A DNA stretch of 40,831 nt from PNAI01 sp964575715 (GCA_964575715.1 CAZNSG010000359.1:1-40831); one strand, 5' to 3'. Shown: positions 31,710 through 40,708, numbered from the stretch's first letter. Numbers and translations are program-made. The notes: generated from the letters alone by a model not told the origin.

Positions 31710-33128
31710 CTACGCCGCCTCGGCCTTGGCAGGCTTCTCCGGCGGCGTGATCGCGCCCGAACTCTTGATCTCGTCGAACTCCTTCGCGCCGTAGCCCAGC
31801 ACCTTGGTCAGAATTTCCTCGGTGTGCTCGCCCAGCAGCGGCGAGCGCTTCACTTCGGTGATCGAGTCCGACATCTTCACTGGGTTGCCAACCGTCAGAT
31901 ACTTGCCGCGCGTCGGGTGATCGACCTCGACCACGGTGCCGGTGTCGCGCAGCGACTTCTCCTCGGCGATCTCCTTCATCGACAGGATCGGGCCGACTGG
32001 AATATCGACCTTGTTGCAGATTTCCATGACTTCGAACTTGGTCTTGGTCATGGTCCACTGCTCGATGGTGGCGAAGATGTGCCCCAGTCGCGGCAGCCGT
32101 GCCGGCGGAGTCGCAAAGTCGGGATCGGTCTTCCACTCTGGCTTGCCGATGAGATCGCAGATTTCTCCCCACACCGGCGCCTGCGTGATGAAATAGACGT
32201 AGGCGTCCGGATCGGTCTCCCAGCCCTTGCACTTGATGATCCAGCCGGGCTGGCCGCCGCCCGAGTCGTTGCCGGAGCGCGGCACCGCCTTCCCAAACGG
32301 GATGCCTTCGCCGTACTGGCGGTACTCCGTGAGCGGACCGTGCGCTAGCCGCTGCTGATCGCGCAATTTCACGCGCGCGAGATTGAGCACGCCGTCCTGC
32401 ATGGCGCACAGCACCTTCTGGCCGCGCCCGGTGCGCATGCGCTGATAGAGCGCGGACACGATGCCGAACGCCAGATGCAGACCCGTGCCGGAATCGCCGA
32501 TCTGCGAGCCGGTGACGAGCGGCGGTCCTTCGCGGAATCCGGTGGTCGAAGCCGAACCGCCGGCGCATTGCGCGACATTCTCGTAGACCTTGCAGTCCTC
32601 GTAGGGGCCGGGACCGAATCCTTTCACCGACGCCACGATCATGCGCGGGTTGAGTTTGTGGATGTATTCCCAGGTCAGCCCCATGCGGTCGAGCGCGCCA
32701 GGCGCGAAATTTTCCACCAGCACATCGCAATGCTTGATCAGCCGGTCGAGAATGTCCTTGCCCTTGGGATGTTTGGAATCGATGGTGATCGAGCGCTTGT
32801 TGCCGTTGAGCATGGTGAAGTAGAGGCTGTCCGCCCCCTTCACGTCGCGCAATTGCCCGCGCGTGATGTCGCCGACGCCGGGCCGCTCGATCTTGATGCA
32901 GTCGGCGCCCATGAAGGCCAGAAGCTGCGTGCAGGTCGGGCCGGACTGCACATGCGTGAAGTCGAGGACTTTCACGCCCTCGAGCGCCTTGCCGGCTTGG
33001 CCGTAGGGCTTGGAAGAAGGCTTCGGCAGACCATTCGAAGCGACCTTTTTGGATTTCAACTTCACGACCTTTTGGGTGGTTTTTTTTACCATGGCCTTCG
33101 CCTTCTTGGCTTTCTTGCGGGTTGCCAT
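31710..33128 (-). CDS. frc: Formyl-CoA:oxalate CoA-transferase with Lys-rich N-terminal extension
   Basis: 472 residues. From about residue 47 (KALEGVKVLDFTHVQSGP) it follows the class III CoA-transferase Frc closely: Gln61, catalytic Asp near 213 (QIGDSGTG), the glycine loop SGGGQPGW and KCKGWETD. It moves CoA from formyl-CoA to oxalate, releasing formate. ATG 33128 is chosen because GAGGAG lies 6 nt upstream; this gives a 45-residue head rich in Lys/Ala (MATRKKAKKAKAMVKK...), absent from the well-known Oxalobacter protein of about 428 residues. The head contains an A8 run (33080-33087). The gene lies 210 nt after oxc. Confidence 0.93.
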   Translation of the reverse strand: MATRKKAKKAKAMVKKTTQKVVKLKSKKVASNGLPKPSSKPYGQAGKALEGVKVLDFTHVQSGPTCTQLLAFMGADCIKIERPGVGDITRGQLRDVKGADSLYFTMLNGNKRSITIDSKHPKGKDILDRLIKHCDVLVENFAPGALDRMGLTWEYIHKLNPRMIVASVKGFGPGPYEDCKVYENVAQCAGGSASTTGFREGPPLVTGSQIGDSGTGLHLAFGIVSALYQRMRTGRGQKVLCAMQDGVLNLARVKLRDQQRLAHGPLTEYRQYGEGIPFGKAVPRSGNDSGGGQPGWIIKCKGWETDPDAYVYFITQAPVWGEICDLIGKPEWKTDPDFATPPARLPRLGHIFATIEQWTMTKTKFEVMEICNKVDIPVGPILSMKEIAEEKSLRDTGTVVEVDHPTRGKYLTVGNPVKMSDSITEVKRSPLLGEHTEEILTKVLGYGAKEFDEIKSSGAITPPEKPAKAEAA

Positions 33129-33154
33129 CTTCATCTCCTCGATCTCAGTCTCGT

Positions 33155-33290
33155 GTCCCGGGCGTACTGCGGCGCGAAGTGCCGCAGTGCAGACCCGGGA
33201 CCCCGGTTTCTTGCCGTGAAACGAAGCTGGGTCCCGCATCTGCGGTGCACCGCTGCGCGCTTCGCGCTTGCGCTGCGCCGCGTGCGGGAC
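33155..33290. repeat. Two palindromes between oxc and frc
   Basis: GTCCCGGG (33155-33162) pairs with CCCGGGAC (33194-33201), and GTCCCGCA (33231-33238) with TGCGGGAC (33283-33290), each with inner GC-rich palindromes. They fill the oxc-frc gap. Confidence 0.7.
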
Positions 33291-33338
33291 ACCAGGCTGT
33301 GCTTCGCGGCCTGCTCGTCATTTTCATTGCGTGTTCCA

Positions 33339-35078
33339 TTACTTCTTACGAACCACGCTTTGCGGGTTGAGGTTGCCGATGCGGCCACTCTCACTGCCGG
33401 CCGCCGGATCGATCACCGCGTTGATGAGGGTCGGCTTACCGGAGTCCATGGCCACGTTCACGGCGCGCTTCAGCTCGTCTGGCGTCGTCACATTGACGCC
33501 GACGCCGCCGAATGCCTCCATCATCTTGTCGTAACGCGAGTCCTTGACGAAGACGGTCGTCGCAACGTCAGAACCGCCGCTCGGATTGACGTCGGTTCCG
33601 CGATAGATGCCGTTGTTGTTGAAGACGACGATGCAGACCGGCAACTTGTACCGGCAGATCGTTTCCACTTCCATGCCGGAGAACCCAAAGGCGCTGTCGC
33701 CTTCGATTGCGAGCACGCGTTTGCCGGTCTCAATTGCGGCCGCCACGGCAAAGCCCATGCCGATGCCCATGATGCCCCAGGTGCCGACGTCCAGGCGTTT
33801 GCGCGGTTGATACATGTCGATGATGCCGCGCGCGAGATCGAGCGTGTTGGCGCCTTCGTTGACGAGGATGGCATCCGGCCGCTCTTTGATGATGGTCCGC
33901 AGTGCACCGAGCGCGCCGTGGTAATCCATCGGCGCCGTATTCTTCATCAGCCTCGGCGCCATCTTGGCAATGTTCTCTTCCCTTTTCGATTTGACGGCGC
34001 TGATCCAGTCAGCCGGCGGGGCCGGCCACTTGCCATCAATGCCTTCAAGAAGAGCGGCTACGCAGGAGCCGATGTCGCCGACCACCGGCGCGACGATCTC
34101 GACATTGCTGTCCATCTCCTTGGGCTCGATGTCGATCTGGATAAACTTCTTCGATCCAGGCTCACCCCAGGTCTTGCCTTTGCCGTGCGACAGAAGCCAG
34201 TTGAGGCGGGCGCCAATCAGCATCACGACGTCGGCGTCTTTCAGTACCGTCGAGCGGGCGGCACCCGCACACTGCGGATGCGTGTCAGGCAGCAGTCCTT
34301 TGGCCATGCTCATCGGCAGGAAAGGAATGCCGCTCTTCTCGACAAGCGCGCGAATGGCGTCATCGGCCTGCGCGTAGGCTGCGCCTTTGCCGAGGATGAT
34401 CAGAGGACGCTTGGCGCTCTTTAGGACATCGAGCGCGCGCTTGACGGCAGCCGGAGCTGGAATCTGGGCCGGTGCCGGGTCGATGACCTTGACGAGCGAC
34501 TTGGCTCCAGCCTCTGCGTCCATCACCTGAGAGAAAAGTTTGGCCGGCAGATCGAGATAGACGCCGCCCGGACGCCCCGAGACGGCCGCGCGGATCGCGC
34601 GCGCCAAGCCGATGCCGATGTCTGCGGCATGCAGCACGCGGAAGGCCGCCTTGCAGAGCGGCTTGGCGATGGCCAGCTGGTCCATCTCTTCGTAGTCGCC
34701 CTGCTGCAGGTCGACGATTTCGCGCTCGGACGAACCGCTGATCAGAATCATCGGAAAGCAGTTGGTCGTGGCATTGGCCAGCGCAGTCAGCCCGTTGAGA
34801 AAGCCGGGAGCTGACACCGTTAGGCAGAAGCCGGGCTTTTTCGTCAGGAAGCCGGCGATTGCAGCTGCATTGCCGGCGTGCTGCTCGTGCCGGAACGAGA
34901 TGACGCGGATACCTGCCGCCTGCGCCATACGGCCGAAGTCCGTGATCGGGATGCCAGGCACGCAGTAGATCGTGTTGACGCCGTTGAGCTTGAGCGCATC
35001 GATGACGAGATGAAAGCCATCTGTCAGCTCCTGCAGTGCTTCGGCTGCGGGCTTCGGTTTTACTGCTGCATCGGCCAT
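33339..35078 (-). CDS. oxc: Oxalyl-CoA decarboxylase
   Basis: 579 residues, a thiamine-diphosphate enzyme. Glu65 in SFRHEQHAGNAA activates the cofactor. The ThDP/Mg motif begins EGDSAFGFSGMEVE and runs to FNNNGIYRG. The middle domain (APAAVKRALDVL onward) should bind the CoA/ADP regulatory nucleotide. NEGANTLDLARG and GTWGIMGIGMGFA are characteristic of oxalyl-CoA decarboxylases. It converts oxalyl-CoA to formyl-CoA and CO2. The start at 35078 has GGGAGG 5 nt upstream. It is transcribed in the same direction as the GntR gene upstream and frc downstream. Confidence 0.95.
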   Translation of the reverse strand: MADAAVKPKPAAEALQELTDGFHLVIDALKLNGVNTIYCVPGIPITDFGRMAQAAGIRVISFRHEQHAGNAAAIAGFLTKKPGFCLTVSAPGFLNGLTALANATTNCFPMILISGSSEREIVDLQQGDYEEMDQLAIAKPLCKAAFRVLHAADIGIGLARAIRAAVSGRPGGVYLDLPAKLFSQVMDAEAGAKSLVKVIDPAPAQIPAPAAVKRALDVLKSAKRPLIILGKGAAYAQADDAIRALVEKSGIPFLPMSMAKGLLPDTHPQCAGAARSTVLKDADVVMLIGARLNWLLSHGKGKTWGEPGSKKFIQIDIEPKEMDSNVEIVAPVVGDIGSCVAALLEGIDGKWPAPPADWISAVKSKREENIAKMAPRLMKNTAPMDYHGALGALRTIIKERPDAILVNEGANTLDLARGIIDMYQPRKRLDVGTWGIMGIGMGFAVAAAIETGKRVLAIEGDSAFGFSGMEVETICRYKLPVCIVVFNNNGIYRGTDVNPSGGSDVATTVFVKDSRYDKMMEAFGGVGVNVTTPDELKRAVNVAMDSGKPTLINAVIDPAAGSESGRIGNLNPQSVVRKK

Positions 35079-35103
35079 TTTTTCCTCCCAAGCTTTTTTG
35101 TCG

Positions 35104-35880
35104 TTAGTCCAGATAGTCGGCGTAGCGTTCCACGTGCTCGGCCAGACCAAGCGCGTGATTGCGTACCAATTCCTCGGCGCGTGCGGTATCGCGCGCCTGT
35201 AGCGCCTCGATGATGTGCATATGATCGCGGATTGAGCGGTCGGCGCGATCCCGCTCGCCGATCGTCCGCATGCGGATCATGCGCATATGCGTGAACAGGT
35301 TTTCGGCCAGTGAGATGAGCACGCGGTTGCCGCTCATGCGGATGATAGTCTGATGAAACTCGATGTTGACCTCGGAATATTCGTCGAGGTGTGCGCGCAG
35401 CTCGCCGCCCACGAAGGTCGCAAACATGCTCTGCAAGCTCGCGATTTCCCCATCGGTCGCCGTCTGCGTGATGAGCCGCGCGGCCATGCTCTCGAGCGCG
35501 GCCCACGCCGTGATCATTTCGATCACCTCGTGCTTTGTCTTGCGCACGACGAAGATGCCGCGGCGCGGTACTGCGCGTACAAAACCTTCGCGCTCAAGTT
35601 GCGCCATTGCTTCGCGCACCGGCGTGCGGCTGACGCCAAAATCCAGCGCCAGTTTGCGCTCGTCCAACCGGATGTCGGAGCGGCTGCGATAGATGTCCAT
35701 GGACACGATCACGTTCTTCAAGGCCGCATAGGCTTTGTTCTTGAAGTTGAACGAGGTTTCGAGTGGCTCGACCACCAGCCGTGGGGTCACAGCCGCAGCC
35801 TGCGCCGGGGCTGCCCTCGCGGCGGTGGTGCGCTGCAAAATGCGTTTGGTCGTCATTTCTGGCATAATGTATTCCAGCAT
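35104..35880 (-). CDS. GntR-family (FCD) transcription regulator of the oxalate genes
   Basis: 258 residues. The winged HTH at about 50-110 includes LDERKLALDFGVSRTPVREA. The C-terminal FCD all-helical effector domain carries the metal-ligand pattern in NIEFHQTIIRMSGN and a late His in IRDHMHIIEAL. FCD regulators usually bind a carboxylic acid. Three possible ATGs (35880, 35865, 35856) exist; none has a strong ribosome-binding site, and a TGTAT-N8-ATACA palindrome overlaps the first. It lies between the transporter genes and oxc, so oxalate or another acid is a reasonable inducer. Confidence 0.88.
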   Translation of the reverse strand: MLEYIMPEMTTKRILQRTTAARAAPAQAAAVTPRLVVEPLETSFNFKNKAYAALKNVIVSMDIYRSRSDIRLDERKLALDFGVSRTPVREAMAQLEREGFVRAVPRRGIFVVRKTKHEVIEMITAWAALESMAARLITQTATDGEIASLQSMFATFVGGELRAHLDEYSEVNIEFHQTIIRMSGNRVLISLAENLFTHMRMIRMRTIGERDRADRSIRDHMHIIEALQARDTARAEELVRNHALGLAEHVERYADYLD

Positions 35881-35885
35881 ATACA
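35868..35885. promoter_or_regulatory. Candidate GntR operator TGTAT-N8-ATACA
   Basis: A 5-8-5 inverted repeat over the first possible start codon of the GntR gene. If translation begins at 35865 or 35856, the site would lie in the leader and could serve autoregulation. Confidence 0.3.
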
Positions 35886-35934
35886 GACGTTCAACCGCAG
35901 GGCAAACGCGGTCACCGTCAAACGGTGCAGCGCC

Positions 35935-37443
35935 CTAGACCGCTTCCCGCATTCTGGTCCGCAACTGTCCCAGTACCGATTGAATCCAGGGCCAAAACAA
36001 CGCAATCAATCCAAGCGCCATGATGCTACCAACCAGGCCGTTCGACCAGAAAACGGCGAGGCTGCCCTGCGAGCCAAGCAGCGACTGACGAAATGCTTCT
36101 TCCGCCTTGTCGCCCAGCACAATGGCCAGAACCATTGGCGCCAGCGGATAATTGCATTTCTTCATCACGTATCCGACGATGCCGAATACCAGCATCATGA
36201 TCACGTCGAAGGTCGAATTGTGCACGGTATAGGCTCCGATGGCGCAGACCACGAGGATCACCGGCGCAATGATGCTAAATGGAATGCGCAGGATGGCGGC
36301 AAAGAACGGCACCATCGTCAGCACGATGATGAGTCCGAAAAGGTTGCCGAGATACATGCTGGCAATGAGGCCCCAGACGAATTCCTTCTGCTCGACGAAC
36401 AACAGCGGTCCCGGCTGCAGACCCCAGATCAGCAGACCGCCCAGCAGCACGGCCGCGGTCGGCGAGCCCGGCACGCCAAGCGAAAGCATCGGCAGCAGCG
36501 CCGCAGTGCCGGCGGCATGCGCGGCGGTCTCCGGCGCGACCACGCCCTCGATTTCGCCCTTGCCGAAATTGTGCCCGCGTTTGGAAATGCGCTTGGCAAT
36601 GCCGTAACTCATGAACGAGGCGGGCGTTGCGCCGGCAGGCGAAATGCCCATCCAACAGCCGATCACGCAGGAGCGCAGCGAGGTGCTCCAGTAGCGTGGT
36701 AGCTCCTTCCAGGTCTGCCAGACCACTTTTGCATTGATGCCGGCAGCGCGGCCACGGAATCTCAAGCCCTCTTCCATGGTGAGCAATATTTCGCCGATGC
36801 CGAACAGTCCGATGACCGCGATCAGGAAATCGAAGCCCGTGAGCAATTGCGTGGATCCAAATGTCAGGCGCAATTGACCGGTGACGCTGTCCAACCCGAC
36901 CGCGGCGAGCGCAAAACCGATCATCATCGACACAATGGTCTTGAGCGGCGGCTCCTTGCCCATGCCGATGAAGCTACAGAATGCCAGGAAGAATACCGAA
37001 AATTTCTCCGCCGGACCGAATTGCAGCGCGAACTTCGCCACCAGCGGCGCAACCAGCGTAATCAAGATCACAGCGAACAGCGCGCCAACGAAGGAAGACG
37101 TGAAGGCCGCGGTCAAAGCCTCGCCGGCTTTGCCCTGCTGCGCCATCGGATGCCCATCGAATGTGGTCGCGACCGACCACGGTTCACCGGGAATATTGAA
37201 CAACACCGAGGTGATGGCGCCGCCAAACAACGCACCCCAGTAGATGCACGAGAGCATGATGATCGCCGAGGTCGGCGGCATGCTGAAGGTCAGCGGCAGC
37301 AGGATCGCCACTCCATTGGCGCCGCCCAAGCCCGGCAGCACTCCGATGATCACGCCCAGCACAATGCCGACGACCATCACGAGCAGATTGAAGGGCTGAA
37401 TCACGACGGCAAAGCCGTGAAACAGATTGGCGATTTCTTCCAT
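35935..37443 (-). CDS. tctA: Tripartite tricarboxylate-type transporter, large membrane subunit
   Basis: 502 residues with about 11-12 membrane helices. TctA signatures are GVLPGLGGANGVAILLPLTF in the first half and LPMLSLGVPGSPTAAVLLGG in the second, the two matching halves of the substrate path. It imports an organic acid using the ion gradient, together with the small subunit and periplasmic receptor encoded upstream. It lies 54 nt before the GntR gene in the reading direction. Citrate is the classical substrate, but the neighbours suggest oxalate or formate. Confidence 0.93.
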   Translation of the reverse strand: MEEIANLFHGFAVVIQPFNLLVMVVGIVLGVIIGVLPGLGGANGVAILLPLTFSMPPTSAIIMLSCIYWGALFGGAITSVLFNIPGEPWSVATTFDGHPMAQQGKAGEALTAAFTSSFVGALFAVILITLVAPLVAKFALQFGPAEKFSVFFLAFCSFIGMGKEPPLKTIVSMMIGFALAAVGLDSVTGQLRLTFGSTQLLTGFDFLIAVIGLFGIGEILLTMEEGLRFRGRAAGINAKVVWQTWKELPRYWSTSLRSCVIGCWMGISPAGATPASFMSYGIAKRISKRGHNFGKGEIEGVVAPETAAHAAGTAALLPMLSLGVPGSPTAAVLLGGLLIWGLQPGPLLFVEQKEFVWGLIASMYLGNLFGLIIVLTMVPFFAAILRIPFSIIAPVILVVCAIGAYTVHNSTFDVIMMLVFGIVGYVMKKCNYPLAPMVLAIVLGDKAEEAFRQSLLGSQGSLAVFWSNGLVGSIMALGLIALFWPWIQSVLGQLRTRMREAV

Positions 37444-37537
37444 GTCTACGCTTCCCCGGAAATTTCCTCGGCGCTCATTTTCGAACGCGCAATTTTTGTT
37501 ATTCGTGCGCGGACCTACTTCCTGCGCGCACCGTAAC

Positions 37538-38041
37538 TCACAGCCCCAGCCAGTTCTCGATCGGCCCCTTCGGCAGCGGAATGAGGAACCATTTCTCGAA
37601 TACTATGAAAGTTATGAGCGGGACTCCGAGCGCGATCGCAAGCGTCAATCCCCAGGCGTAACGGCCAAGCCACTTCATGAACGAGCCGATCAGCAATGCC
37701 GAGCTGAGGTAAAGCCCGATATAGGGCAAGACCGCCACATAGATCGCCGTCGGGATTACCACCGACATGACCGATCGCAACTGACCCCATTCGGCGAACA
37801 GTTTTTCGGAGCGCCCCGCTACAATGACCTGAAGCATGATCGCGCCACTCGCAAGCAAGATGATCAGTCCGACATAAAATGGGAAGAATCCCGCGCGAGG
37901 TCCTTCGATACCCCAGCCAATGCCGACCGCAAGACTGCCGGCCATGACCACGATAGCGAAGAGCCCGATAACGGCGGCAACGCCGATCTCAACGTGGCGA
38001 TGGACAGGCCCCCGACCGGTGCCTTCTGATGCCTCACTCAT
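37538..38041 (-). CDS. tctB: Tripartite tricarboxylate-type transporter, small membrane subunit
   Basis: 167 residues, four membrane helices, typical TctB features (GPRAGFFPFYVGLIILLASG and the C-terminal FEKWFLIPLPKGP). The ATG at 38041 has AGGGGG upstream; a longer frame reaching into tctC is rejected. It pairs with TctA in the inner membrane. The gap to tctC is 95 nt. Confidence 0.88.
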   Translation of the reverse strand: MSEASEGTGRGPVHRHVEIGVAAVIGLFAIVVMAGSLAVGIGWGIEGPRAGFFPFYVGLIILLASGAIMLQVIVAGRSEKLFAEWGQLRSVMSVVIPTAIYVAVLPYIGLYLSSALLIGSFMKWLGRYAWGLTLAIALGVPLITFIVFEKWFLIPLPKGPIENWLGL

Positions 38042-38136
38042 ACCGCCCCCTGGATATGCGCCCGTTTCCCGGACATGCGCTGCCAGCGGATTCCATCCGC
38101 TGGCAGCGGCATTGTGCCTGTTTCTTATTAGATTGG

Positions 38137-39141
38137 TTAGTTCGCCAGGAACCCTGCTTCCTTCATCAGAGCCTGGTGGCGCGTCTCCTCGTTCGCGACC
38201 CACTTGGTATATTCATCGCCGACCATAAAGGTCTGGTTGAATGCACCGTCGGCCATCAGCTTCTTCCATTCCGGCGTCTCGCGCACCTTTTTTAAAAGGT
38301 CGACATAAAAGTCAACCTGATCCTTGGTTGCGCCCGGCGGCATGAAGAAACCGCGCAGCATGAGATAGGTGGTCTTAAGCCCTTGCGAACTGCAAGTCGG
38401 GATGTCGCTCCAGGCCTTGTCCGCGGTCACCTTCTCGGGATAGGGCAGCGGCTTGCTGTCGAATACGCACAGCGGCCGCACCGCATTGGCGCGCCATTGA
38501 GCAACGGCCTCGTTCGGATTGTTGACGGTGGAGTTGACGTGCTTGCCGACCAATTGCACCGCCACCTCGCCACCGCCGCGGAACGGGATATAGGTGAACT
38601 TGACGCCGGCATCTTTCTCGATTGCAACGGTGATGATCTGGTCTTCCTGCTTGGAGCCTGTGCCACCCATCTTGTACTGGCCGGGCGGCGCAGCTTTGAC
38701 GGCAGCGAGATATTCCTGCGCGGTCTTATACGGCGTCTCGGCGTTCACCCAGAGGATGAATTCGTCGAGCGCCATCATCGCAACCGGCGTGAGATCTTTC
38801 CAACTGAACGGAATGCCAGTAGCGAGCGGCGTGGTGAACAAGTTGGAGAGTGTGATCACCAGCTTGTGCGGATTGTCCTTTGAGCCCTTCACGTCGAGAA
38901 AGCCTTCACCGCCGGCGCCGCCGGCCTTGTTGATGACCACCATCGATTGCTTCATCAGGCTGTGCTTGGTTACGATGCCCTGGATGACGCGCGCCATGAT
39001 GTCGGCACCGCCGCCGGGCCCTGCCGGTACGATGATTTCAACCACGCGGCTCGGTTCCCATGCCGCTTGGACGACAGATAGGTTGGCTGCGGCAAGCACG
39101 ATCGCTGTACCGAGCGTCCCCGTATTCCAGATTTTCATCAT
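38137..39141 (-). CDS. tctC: Tripartite tricarboxylate-type transporter, periplasmic receptor (Bug family)
   Basis: 334 residues with a signal peptide cut after about VVQA. Bug-family landmarks are the opening VEIIVPAGPGGGADIMARVI, the INKAGGAGGEGFL pocket loop, and GGTGSKQEDQIITVAIE. The ATG at 39141 is preferred because GGGAGGA lies 7 nt upstream (a GTG at 39147 sits directly on that site). It captures the solute in the periplasm and delivers it to the TctA/TctB membrane part. It is the first gene of the leftward series, preceded by nearly 700 nt of gene-free DNA. Confidence 0.92.
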   Translation of the reverse strand: MMKIWNTGTLGTAIVLAAANLSVVQAAWEPSRVVEIIVPAGPGGGADIMARVIQGIVTKHSLMKQSMVVINKAGGAGGEGFLDVKGSKDNPHKLVITLSNLFTTPLATGIPFSWKDLTPVAMMALDEFILWVNAETPYKTAQEYLAAVKAAPPGQYKMGGTGSKQEDQIITVAIEKDAGVKFTYIPFRGGGEVAVQLVGKHVNSTVNNPNEAVAQWRANAVRPLCVFDSKPLPYPEKVTADKAWSDIPTCSSQGLKTTYLMLRGFFMPPGATKDQVDFYVDLLKKVRETPEWKKLMADGAFNQTFMVGDEYTKWVANEETRHQALMKEAGFLAN

Positions 39142-39147
39142 AGTCAC

Positions 39148-39823
39148 TCCTCCCTTGATCCCTTGTGATTACGTCGAGTCCATCCCAGCGGTTGGGTTTA
39201 CCGCTGCGGCGAGACACGACGGCTCGGCATGAACAGCCGCACTTGCGCTTCGGACACCCGCTTGGCGCTCGTCGCGCTTGAATATCCAATATCTCTTTAA
39301 CCAAAAAAAGGTGGCTTGGTATAAAATATTATACTGGGCTTCGACACCCACAAGTCGTGTCACGATTTGAATCGTCAGGGCTCTGGGAGCGTGCCTTATG
39401 CCCTTCATAACGCTTTGAATCGTATCAAGTTATCGCCGATTGCGTGGCGTCTCCGATGGCCCCATGGGCGGGAGGAATTGGAGAAACGTGGCAAGATGCC
39501 GCTCCTTGTTGCCGATAGCGAACAGGCTCAGATCGCTCACTTGTGATCGCATTCCAAACCGCCGCCCCTGGGGTAAGAACCTGCATGAGACATCTCATGA
39601 CCGCGTCGACATAATTGGAATGTGAAATTTGACCGAATCTGCTACCAGCCTATCGAAGAGCACTGTCCTGTCGGTCCGCTTAATGCATGATCGTTACGAG
39701 TTTTGGGTCGCAGCATAGAGACAAGCCTCAAGTCACAGAAGAAAGCGGCTCCACGCCCGCGCGGCGTGATTTCGACAGTAACCCCAAGTCAGCACTCGTG
39801 GGATTACGATTGGGACAACGATA
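39148..39823. other. Gene-free region upstream of tctC
   Basis: No convincing gene was seen on either strand. The left part (39148-39290) has GC-rich imperfect hairpins, and 39290-39340 is AT-rich with a palindrome and a -10-like hexamer. A small inverted repeat ACGAT-TTGA-ATCGT lies at 39362-39375. The rest (39380-39823) shows nothing recognisable. This region should hold the promoters of tctC and of the gene at 39824. Confidence 0.6.
39319..39334 (-). promoter_or_regulatory. Palindrome over a consensus -10 upstream of tctC
   Basis: GTATAA-N4-TTATAC (39319-39334). Read leftwards it contains a perfect TATAAT (39333-39328), about 180 nt before the tctC start, with only a poor -35 (GACTTG) at 17-nt spacing. 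An operator overlapping a regulated promoter is a fair reading. Confidence 0.4.
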
Positions 39824-40336
39824 ATGTCAGCAAAGACCCCGGATGATCTCAACATGTTTCTTGTGGATAGCCATTTTCAGAAAATGGCGCGCCGCCCGGG
39901 CGGCATTCCGCGCGAGCAGGCCATGGAACACGCACAAGTGGCCATCGACAAAATCAAATTGAGTTTTGGCGACTGGTTGGATGGCGAATTGGAGGCGCTC
40001 ATCGCGGAAAGCCGCAAAGGCAGGACGGCGAGCGCGGGGGACGTGAATTGGGCGGAGACCGCGGCTATGCACGCACGACAAATACGCGATGTCGGAACGA
40101 CCATGGGATTTGAACTCGTCACCTTCATCACGAACAATCTTTGCGCTATGTTCGAGGCGATCATCGTCGGCGCTGTCCCCCGCAACGAGATGATCGATTG
40201 TCATATCGATGCGCTGCTCCTCGCCAAGCAGGAGCAATATCGGAATCTGCGGCCGGAACAATTGCCGGAGCTCAGCAGCGGACTTCGGCGGGTGCTGGAG
40301 GTCGCAAGTAATCCCACAATCGTGCCGCTCAAATAG
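39824..40336 (+). CDS. Conserved-type protein of unknown function, helical
   Basis: 170 residues, apparently all helical and without signal peptide or membrane segments. Segments such as MFLVDSHFQKMARRPGGIPR, HAQVAIDKIKLSFGDWLDGE and MGFELVTFITNNLCAMFEAI give amphipathic helices. I have an impression of similar hypothetical proteins in Bradyrhizobium relatives but cannot name a family. GGGA lies before the ATG. It is divergent from tctC across the long gene-free region, so a functional link is not evident. Confidence 0.65.
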   Translation: MSAKTPDDLNMFLVDSHFQKMARRPGGIPREQAMEHAQVAIDKIKLSFGDWLDGELEALIAESRKGRTASAGDVNWAETAAMHARQIRDVGTTMGFELVTFITNNLCAMFEAIIVGAVPRNEMIDCHIDALLLAKQEQYRNLRPEQLPELSSGLRRVLEVASNPTIVPLK

Positions 40337-40407
40337 TGAGCAGGCACCTGAATTCGCGGATCAGACATATTGAAAAACCGCGATCAGAAGAAAAAACTAG
40401 AATATTA

Positions 40408-40531
40408 GAGCATGATCCCGAAAAGTGGGAACCGGTTTCCCGCCTTCGCCAACCGCCTTCGTCCGAAGGCGGACTTCGGCGGTCAAGAGCCCGCTTCGGC
40501 GGGCGAAGGAAGGTCGGATAAGATCATGCTC
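40408..40531. repeat. GAGCATGATC palindromic repeat, copy 2 (inverted)
   Basis: GAGCATGATC (40408-40417) to GATCATGCTC (40522-40531), containing AAAAGTGGGAACCGG and GCCCGCTTCGGCGGGC, the reverse of copy 1 at 6987-7074 with extra internal sequence. Confidence 0.8.
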
Positions 40532-40540
40532 AAACAAAAA

Positions 40541-40585
40541 GCTAGAGCCCGGCTCTGTTTCCATCACAATGGATGAGGCTCTAGC
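40541..40585. repeat. GCTAGAGCC inverted repeat
   Basis: Perfect 9-bp arms GCTAGAGCC (40541-40549) and GGCTCTAGC (40577-40585) directly after the previous palindrome. Together they may end transcription of the gene at 39824. Confidence 0.65.
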
Positions 40586-40708
40586 ATTTGGTCCGGTGCA
40601 GTTTCACGGCGGATCGCTCGCCGCTGCGGCACAATTCCAATTCTTGAAATTAAAAGTGCTCTACATTCCACTTTCGCGCTTGCGCTGAAAATGCAGATTC
40701 CGGTGATG

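Noticed and set aside
39440..39625. 61-codon open frame in the tctC upstream region
   Set aside because: No ribosome-binding site and no protein-like pattern.
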